A stretch of 11,007 nt of DNA from Actinomycetes bacterium. GTDB taxonomy: Bacteria > Actinomycetota > Thermoleophilia > Solirubrobacterales > 70-9. Shown here one piece after another: positions 6,487 to 11,007 of this stretch (position 1 is the first letter of the stretch; each line of letters opens with the position of its first letter). Both the position numbers and the translations under genes were made by a program. The DNA lies in the NCBI GenBank assembly GCA_023436605.1, contig JAEZIQ010000054.1, positions 1 to 11,007 on the forward strand, written 5' to 3'. A model generated the notes under the pieces. It was given only the letters and a program-made list of their open reading frames with translations, ran no database searches and had not been told where the DNA came from.

Positions 6487-8577
6487 TCAGGCAGAGCTCT
6501 GGGGCAGCGCTGTCGCGGCCAGGGCCTGATGACGTTCCATCAATTCTTCCTGGGCGTTGCGACGCTCGCCCCCTTCCGGACTGAGCCTCGACCAGTTGCC
6601 GGAACTGTCGAGCACCCAGGAGTTCGTGTTGTCGGCCAGGCAGCGTTCCATCACGTCGAGGATCTGATCCCGTGCGATCTCGTCATCGACCGGGGTGACC
6701 AGTTCGACCCGGCTGTCGAGGTTGCGTGGCATCAGATCGGCCGAGCCGATGAAGACCTTCCATTCGGCGCCCCGCTGGAAGGCATAGACCCGCGAGTGTT
6801 CGAGGAACCGGCCGACAACGGAAACCACGCGGATGTTCTCCGAGAGTCCCGGCACTCCCGGTCTCAGACAGCAGATTCCGCGCACATTGATCTCTACCTC
6901 GACCCCGGCAGCCGATGCTTCGTAGAGGGCTTCGATGCAGGCCCGGTCGACCAGCGAATTCATCTTCATCAGGATGCGGGCTTCCCGTCCGGCCTTGTGG
7001 GCAGCGATCGTCATGTTGATCTCATCGAGGATCGAGGAGCGCATCGAGTGCGGCGAAACCAGGACCCGCCGGTAGTCGGCCGGGCGCGAGTATCCCGTGA
7101 GCAAGTTGAACATCTCCGCCACGTCGGCTCCGATCGCCGGGTCAGCGGTGAACAGGCCGAGATCGGTGTAGAGACGGGCCGTGTTCGAGTGGTAGTTGCC
7201 GGTTCCGATGTGGACGTAGTTTCGGACCTGGTCGCCCTCGCGACGAACCACCAGCAGAGCCTTGATGTGAGTCTTGAGCCCGGGGATTCCGTAGACCACG
7301 TGAACCCCCACTTCTTCAAGGCGCTTGGCCCACTCGATGTTCGCTTCCTCATCGAATCGCGCTTTCAACTCGAGCATGCAGACGACCTGCTTGCCCCGCT
7401 CGGACGCCTTGATCAGGGCAGCGACGAGCGGCGAGTCGTCGCTGGTCCGGTAGACCGTCTGTTTTATCGCCAGCACTTCGGGATCGTTGACCGCCTGGGT
7501 GATGAACCGCTCGACCGAAGTAGAGAACGAGTCGTAGGGATGATGGACGAGCACGTCGCGCTGCCGGATCGCGGCGAAAATGTCGGGCGGGTCGCCGTCC
7601 TCACCCTGAAGCCGCGGCTGGGTGACCGGCAACCAGGGCTTGTCCCGCAGTTCGGCGTAACCGGGGAGCTTGACGATGTCCCAGAGGTCGGTCAGGTCGA
7701 GCAGCCCTCCCGCTTCGAAGACTTCGTTCTGCTGGAGCCTCAGCAGCTCGACCAGCAGTTCCTTGAGCTCGGGGTTCATGCTCTCGGCCACTTCGAGCCG
7801 CACCACTTCCCCGAAACGGCGGCGGCGAACCTCTTCCTGAACTGCCTCGAGCAGGTCGTCGGCCTCGTCGCTCACGGTGAAGTCGGCGTCGCGGGTGACC
7901 CGGAAGTAGCTGTGGTCGAGCACCTCCACACCCGGGAAGAGCTGGTCGAGATTGGCCGCGATCACTTCCTCGAGCGGAACCAGCAGCTTCTCCTTCTCTC
8001 CGCCGAGTTCGATGAACCGGCCCAGCAGCTCTTCCGGAACCTTGATCCGGGCCAGGACCCTGGTCGCCGTTTCGTTGTCTCTGAGCAGGACGGCGATCGA
8101 GAGTGAGAGGTTCGAGATGTAGGGAAACGGCCGACCGAGGCCGATCACCAGCGGCGTCAGCACCGGGAAGACCTGTCGGTCGAAGATCCGGTCGAGTTCA
8201 GCACGTTCGGTGCCGTTCAGGTCGTCGAGGCTGGCGATCTTGATTCCCGCATCGGCCAGAGCGGGCCTGAGTTCCCCTTCGAATACACGTGTCAACCTGC
8301 GGTCGAGTTCAAGCGAGCGGCTTCGAATCGCCTGGATCTGCTCGCGGGGCGAGAGACCGTCAGGACCGCGGGCGTCGATGCCGGCGTCAACCTGGTCCCA
8401 GAGTCCGGCCACCCGGACCATGAAGAACTCGTCGAGATTCGAGGCGAAGATGGCGCAGAACTTGACCCGCTCGAGCAGCGGCTCCGAATCGTCCTCGGCC
8501 AGTTCGAGCACTCGCTGGTTGAAGTCGAGCCAGGAAAGCTCACGGTTGAAGAAATGTGATGGATCAGCGCTTTCCAA
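6487..8577 (-). CDS. ppk1: Polyphosphate kinase Ppk1
   Basis: Ppk1 reversibly transfers the gamma-phosphate of ATP onto a growing polyphosphate chain. The 696-residue product has normal family length and all four parts: N-terminal domain (FFNRELSWLDFNQRVLELA from residue 9), head domain with the TPLVIGLGRPFPYISNLSLS block from 141, and two phospholipase D-like catalytic domains. HHPYDSF is at 345-351, KQTVYRTSDDSPLV at 372-385, the phosphorylated histidine at H437 in GLKTHIKALL, HIGTGNYHSNTARLYTDLGL at 456-475, and the second histidine H594 in FLEHSRVYAF. Nothing essential is missing. The start is TTG at 8577, 2 nt after the CHAD stop; that start is chosen because it leaves the right lead into the conserved N-terminus, and the ribosome-binding site is weak. 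It sits with ppx and a CHAD gene, so synthesis and breakdown of polyphosphate are encoded together. Confidence 0.97.
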   Translation of the reverse strand: MESADPSHFFNRELSWLDFNQRVLELAEDDSEPLLERVKFCAIFASNLDEFFMVRVAGLWDQVDAGIDARGPDGLSPREQIQAIRSRSLELDRRLTRVFEGELRPALADAGIKIASLDDLNGTERAELDRIFDRQVFPVLTPLVIGLGRPFPYISNLSLSIAVLLRDNETATRVLARIKVPEELLGRFIELGGEKEKLLVPLEEVIAANLDQLFPGVEVLDHSYFRVTRDADFTVSDEADDLLEAVQEEVRRRRFGEVVRLEVAESMNPELKELLVELLRLQQNEVFEAGGLLDLTDLWDIVKLPGYAELRDKPWLPVTQPRLQGEDGDPPDIFAAIRQRDVLVHHPYDSFSTSVERFITQAVNDPEVLAIKQTVYRTSDDSPLVAALIKASERGKQVVCMLELKARFDEEANIEWAKRLEEVGVHVVYGIPGLKTHIKALLVVRREGDQVRNYVHIGTGNYHSNTARLYTDLGLFTADPAIGADVAEMFNLLTGYSRPADYRRVLVSPHSMRSSILDEINMTIAAHKAGREARILMKMNSLVDRACIEALYEASAAGVEVEINVRGICCLRPGVPGLSENIRVVSVVGRFLEHSRVYAFQRGAEWKVFIGSADLMPRNLDSRVELVTPVDDEIARDQILDVMERCLADNTNSWVLDSSGNWSRLSPEGGERRNAQEELMERHQALAATALPQSSA

Positions 8578-8579
8578 GG

Positions 8580-9584
8580 TCAGGATTCTACTTTCAGGGA
8601 GGTCTCGAGGGCAACCCAGACGCCCTGTCTGGACTGCTCCAGCCAGAGGCGCTTGAAACGCTCGAACAGCATCTGCCGGCGGGCCAGGAGATGGACAACC
8701 GCCAGTTCGATGCCACGATACGCAGCCCGGTTGGGGGCGGCCTGGACGAGAATCGGATCGAGGTCGCGACTGCCGCGGCCCCGCTCGATGATCGTCGCAA
8801 CATCCTCGGCTTCGAGTTCCCGGGTTGCCTGTCGGGCCGGCGGTACCGCGAGGTCGCAGTCCCTGATCTCCCCCAGCACTTCCTGCAGGCCACGGGCCGC
8901 ACGCCGGGCGGTATGGGCCTGGGAGCCAAGCGCATCGCCGGTCAGCTCAAGGGCGTACCGCAGACGTTCCGCCGCGACCCGCATCCGGTGCTGCGCCTCC
9001 ATCCCGTCCGGTTCCAGACTGGCTGCGGCTTCCCGTCGCAACCGGGCGAGACGCTTGCCGACCAGGGCGAGGACTTCCGGCGGCATCACTTCGACCGTGC
9101 GGTACTCCTCGACCCTGTCGCCGGGATCGGACTCGACAGTCGAGTCGGCGATCTCCTCCATCCGCACCCGGAAGGCCTGCATGCGCCGCCCATGGACGAC
9201 CTGAGCGAGCGCCCGGTTTGCTCTTGCCTGGTCACGACGCAGGTTTCCGATCACCCGGTCCAGACCGGCGGCGTCGGCAGGATCCGTTTCTTCCATCACC
9301 GCCTCGTAGGCCGCGATCACCACATCGATGTCCCGCCGTTCGCCGACCGCGCGCGAGATCCGACGTGCCTCGGCCCGACCTTCCCGGTACTCGGCCCGAC
9401 CCAGGCAGGGGCGGAATATCTCGAGTGCGGCGCGCAGCCTTCTCGATGCGAGCCAGAGGTCGTTGGCGGCCGCTGGCTCGACCACGTCGAGCACGCCCTT
9501 CGAGAGCGCGGTGATCTGTGCGGCCCGCTCCTCGAGCACCTGCGAGGCGACTTGGTGGAACCGGGGATCAGCTTCGGTGCTCAT
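8580..9584 (-). CDS. CHAD-domain protein, probable polyphosphate-binding protein
   Basis: A 334-residue protein made of the two helical halves of a CHAD domain, rich in Arg and Lys. The second half carries the usual signature QHRMRVAAERLRYALEL (198-214, conserved H199) and LQEVLGEIRDCDL (233-245). The first half reads NDLWLASRRLRAALEIF (41-57), so the expected His is Asn41 and an expected Arg is Trp44; GERRDIDVV (81-89) is intact. CHAD domains are known to bind polyphosphate through a basic channel and occur beside polyphosphate genes. The position between ppx and ppk1 (30 and 2 nt gaps) agrees with that. No CYTH/triphosphatase domain is attached. ATG at 9584 is preceded by AGGG 10 nt upstream. 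The family call is strong; polyphosphate binding is inferred from family and neighbours. Confidence 0.92.
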   Translation of the reverse strand: MSTEADPRFHQVASQVLEERAAQITALSKGVLDVVEPAAANDLWLASRRLRAALEIFRPCLGRAEYREGRAEARRISRAVGERRDIDVVIAAYEAVMEETDPADAAGLDRVIGNLRRDQARANRALAQVVHGRRMQAFRVRMEEIADSTVESDPGDRVEEYRTVEVMPPEVLALVGKRLARLRREAAASLEPDGMEAQHRMRVAAERLRYALELTGDALGSQAHTARRAARGLQEVLGEIRDCDLAVPPARQATRELEAEDVATIIERGRGSRDLDPILVQAAPNRAAYRGIELAVVHLLARRQMLFERFKRLWLEQSRQGVWVALETSLKVES

Positions 9585-9614
9585 CGAATCTGCACCCTAC
9601 TGCCGGTTGGGCGC

Positions 9615-10523
9615 TCAACCCGGGGTCAAAGCCGGTACTGAAACGTCGATTCCGCCGTTCAGCATGTCGAGGACGATCCCCTCGCGGATCCCACCCTTGC
9701 CGATCTGAAGTTCCTGGCCAAGCAATTCCGAGACCTTCTCGAGGATCAGCACGCCGCTCGGCAGGATCCGTACCCGGACCGGATCGAGCTCGAACTGGCG
9801 ACCGACCTCGACCGCATCATCGCCGGAGAGAACCCGGATGCTCCGCTCCAGGGTCTCGTACTCGAGCCGGGCTCCGACGATCTTGCGGAGGGAAGTGGCG
9901 GAACCGCCGACCGCAACCGCCTGTTCCGGGCGGGTGATCTGTACCTCCTCGAAGATCTCGTCGACCCGATCGCGCACCCGCCGGATCTCGGCCGCGGAAG
10001 GCGGATCGGATGAGATCAGCTCTTCGGCCAGCTGGCCGGAACCGATCGGCCAGGAGCGGACCTGTTCGACCCCGCCTTCGACCGTGCCGATAGTGATCTC
10101 GGTCGAACCGCCACCGACGTCGACGACGGCCACCCGGCCTTCAACCCTGTAGCCGAGTGCCTTTGTCGCCCCGAGAAAAGCGAGCCTGCCCTCCTCGTTT
10201 TCGCTGACCACGCTGACCTGGATTCCTGCCACCCGTTCGATCTCCGCTGCGGCCTCGGCCCCGTTCGGCGCCTCTCGCAGAGCCGCGGTCGCGACCGCGC
10301 GGAATGCCTCCGCACCCAACTCGCGGGCCAGCCGGACCTGGGTCTCCACCACTTCGGCGACCTCGCTGATTTTCTCGGCCGGGATCGACCCGTCATCTTG
10401 GCGGGCCTGCCCGATCCGGGTGTAGGCGCGCTGCTCCATCACCTTCTTCAGCTTGCCCTCATCGGGCTCGGCGACGAGGATCCGGGTGGTGTTCGAACCT
10501 ATGTCAATGGCGGCGCAAAGCAT
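9615..10523 (-). CDS. ppx: Exopolyphosphatase, Ppx/GppA family (short form)
   Basis: This enzyme is expected to release phosphate from polyphosphate ends, and some relatives also hydrolyse pppGpp. From ATG 10523 it has 302 residues, the two-subdomain actin/hexokinase-like core without the C-terminal HD region of the longer E. coli type. Visible motifs are DIGSNTTRILVAE (7-19, first phosphate loop), SENEEGRLAFLG (107-118, containing the probable catalytic Glu), VVDVGGGSTEIT (133-144, second phosphate loop), AVGGSATSL (204-212) and GGIREGIVLDML (277-288). A GTG 12 nt upstream (10535) would add four residues. I prefer the ATG because the family begins just before DIGSNT, but neither start has a good ribosome-binding site. 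Both lie within a perfect inverted repeat. The gene follows pstB by about 32-44 nt. Confidence 0.93.
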   Translation of the reverse strand: MLCAAIDIGSNTTRILVAEPDEGKLKKVMEQRAYTRIGQARQDDGSIPAEKISEVAEVVETQVRLARELGAEAFRAVATAALREAPNGAEAAAEIERVAGIQVSVVSENEEGRLAFLGATKALGYRVEGRVAVVDVGGGSTEITIGTVEGGVEQVRSWPIGSGQLAEELISSDPPSAAEIRRVRDRVDEIFEEVQITRPEQAVAVGGSATSLRKIVGARLEYETLERSIRVLSGDDAVEVGRQFELDPVRVRILPSGVLILEKVSELLGQELQIGKGGIREGIVLDMLNGGIDVSVPALTPG

Positions 10524-10540
10524 GGGGTTCCGCACCCCAT
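10522..10540 (-). promoter_or_regulatory. Inverted repeat (7-bp arms) covering the ppx start codon
   Basis: On the minus strand, ATGGGGT and ACCCCAT are perfect 7-bp arms around a 5-nt loop. In the transcript the arms would pair over both possible ppx starts (GTG 10535, ATG 10523). An ATG at 10540 inside the first arm opens a 13-codon out-of-frame reading frame ending at 10499, overlapping the ppx start. A translational control role is inference. Confidence 0.4.
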
Positions 10541-10544
10541 TCTG

Positions 10545-10557
10545 CCGGTTTGACCGG
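10545..10557 (-). repeat. Short hairpin between pstB and ppx
   Basis: Perfect 5-bp arms (CCGGT and ACCGG) flank a 3-nt loop, 4 nt upstream of the larger inverted repeat on the leader side of ppx. Together they fill most of the pstB-ppx junction. No U-tract follows, so it does not look like an intrinsic terminator. It could be an mRNA stability or processing element, which is unproven. Confidence 0.35.
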
Positions 10558-10567
10558 ACCGACCCGC

Positions 10568-11007
10568 TCAGCCAACCTTCCCGGTCACGTAGTCCTCGGT
10601 GCGGCTGTCCCGGGGATTGGTGAAGATCCGGTCGGTCTCGTCGTACTCCACCAGCTGACCCCAGCGGTTGCCTTCCGCGGCGTCCATCTCGACGATCAGG
10701 AACGCGGTCTTGTCGGAGACCCGGGCGGCCTGCTGCATGTTGTGGGTGACGATCACGATCGAGAACTGCTCCTTCAGCTCGTTCATCAGGTCTTCGATCT
10801 TCGCGGTCGAGATCGGGTCAAGGGCCGAGCAGGGCTCGTCCATCAGGATCACCTCGGGGTCGACCGCCATCGTGCGGGCGATGCAGAGCCGCTGCTGCTG
10901 GCCGCCCGACATTCCGTACGCGTTGTCACCGAGACGATCCTTCACCTCATCCCAGAGAGCCGCTCCTCGAAGTGCTTTCTCGACCCTTTCCTCGATCTCG
11001 CCCAGGC
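10568..11007 (-). CDS. pstB: Phosphate ABC transporter ATP-binding protein PstB, 3' part (cut by window edge)
   Basis: This is the C-terminal part of PstB, the cytoplasmic ATPase driving the high-affinity PstSCAB phosphate importer. The frame is open to the window edge: residues continue as LGEIEERVEKALRGAALWDE before the part holding ABC signature MSGGQQQRLCIAR (near 10889-10912), Walker B VILMDEP followed by CSALDPISTAKIE (near 10795-10852) and H-loop VTHNMQQAARVSD (H near 10742-10744). The tail IFTNPRDSRTEDYVTGKVG is diagnostic for PstB. The Walker A loop and start lie beyond position 11007. A short extra loop (MDAAEGNRWGQ) before LVEYDETD varies among family members. pstS, pstC and pstA are presumably upstream, outside the window. 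No phoU gene follows directly; ppx does. Confidence 0.96.
   Translation of the reverse strand, partial: LGEIEERVEKALRGAALWDEVKDRLGDNAYGMSGGQQQRLCIARTMAVDPEVILMDEPCSALDPISTAKIEDLMNELKEQFSIVIVTHNMQQAARVSDKTAFLIVEMDAAEGNRWGQLVEYDETDRIFTNPRDSRTEDYVTGKVG

Noticed and set aside
6280..8106. A 608-codon open frame on the plus strand opposite ppk1
   Set aside because: The opposite strand encodes a complete, highly conserved Ppk1. The plus-strand product shows no recognisable motif and is low-complexity Asp/Glu/Arg-rich, as expected from an antisense frame in GC-rich DNA.
8556..9641. A 361-codon open frame on the plus strand opposite the CHAD gene
   Set aside because: It is antisense to a clear CHAD protein and extends past its ends only by chance. 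Composition is Arg/Pro/Gly-rich with no domain.
1..11007. tRNA or rRNA genes, CRISPR arrays, insertion sequences, phage or toxin-antitoxin genes
   Set aside because: Nearly the whole window is accounted for by co-directional chromosomal genes with uniform composition. No repeat array, transposase motif or RNA gene was seen.

Overview
The window is a GC-rich bacterial chromosome segment. Every gene I can support lies on the minus strand, so transcription runs from high to low coordinates. Codons rich in G/C at third positions, GTG and TTG starts, and the protein styles (short Ppx, stand-alone CHAD protein, Pit with a DUF47 partner, Tad-like proteins) fit a high-GC actinobacterium. A Thermoleophilia/Solirubrobacterales-type organism is my best guess. 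That placement is inference from style, not from a marker gene.

Right half (11007 down to about 4464), phosphate and polyphosphate locus. In transcription order: the 3' part of pstB (high-affinity phosphate ABC transporter ATPase, cut by the window edge), ppx (exopolyphosphatase), a CHAD-domain protein, ppk1 (polyphosphate kinase), a DUF47/PhoU-like protein, pit (low-affinity phosphate permease) and an 81-residue two-helix membrane protein. Gaps are 2 to 32 nt, so this looks like one operon or a chain of coupled operons. Import (Pst, Pit), storage (Ppk), a probable polyphosphate-binding protein (CHAD) and remobilisation (Ppx) are encoded together. The pstB-ppx junction is almost filled by two perfect inverted repeats.

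Middle (4415 to 3217). A 116-residue four-helix membrane protein is followed by an endonuclease/exonuclease/phosphatase (EEP) family enzyme. The EEP core has no ATG, GTG or TTG start. The conserved N-terminus becomes complete only if translation begins at a CTG at 4068, which overlaps the preceding stop codon (CTGA) and has a GGAGG 10 nt upstream.

Left half (3149 to 73). Three overlapping genes form a compact cell-surface operon: two TadE-like pseudopilin-type proteins, and a 613-residue fusion of an unidentified N-terminal domain, a Tad-type membrane anchor, a VanY-like D,D-carboxypeptidase and an SLT lytic transglycosylase. The fusion is the most unusual item here. It suggests an envelope-remodelling unit tied to a Tad-like assembly, with no tadA/B/C genes in view. 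A MaoC-family hydratase closes the window, followed by a short AT-rich tail with a 16-bp palindrome.

I found no tRNA or rRNA gene, insertion sequence, CRISPR array or convincing intrinsic terminator. Long open frames on the plus strand opposite ppk1, the CHAD gene and the fusion gene are GC-driven shadows.
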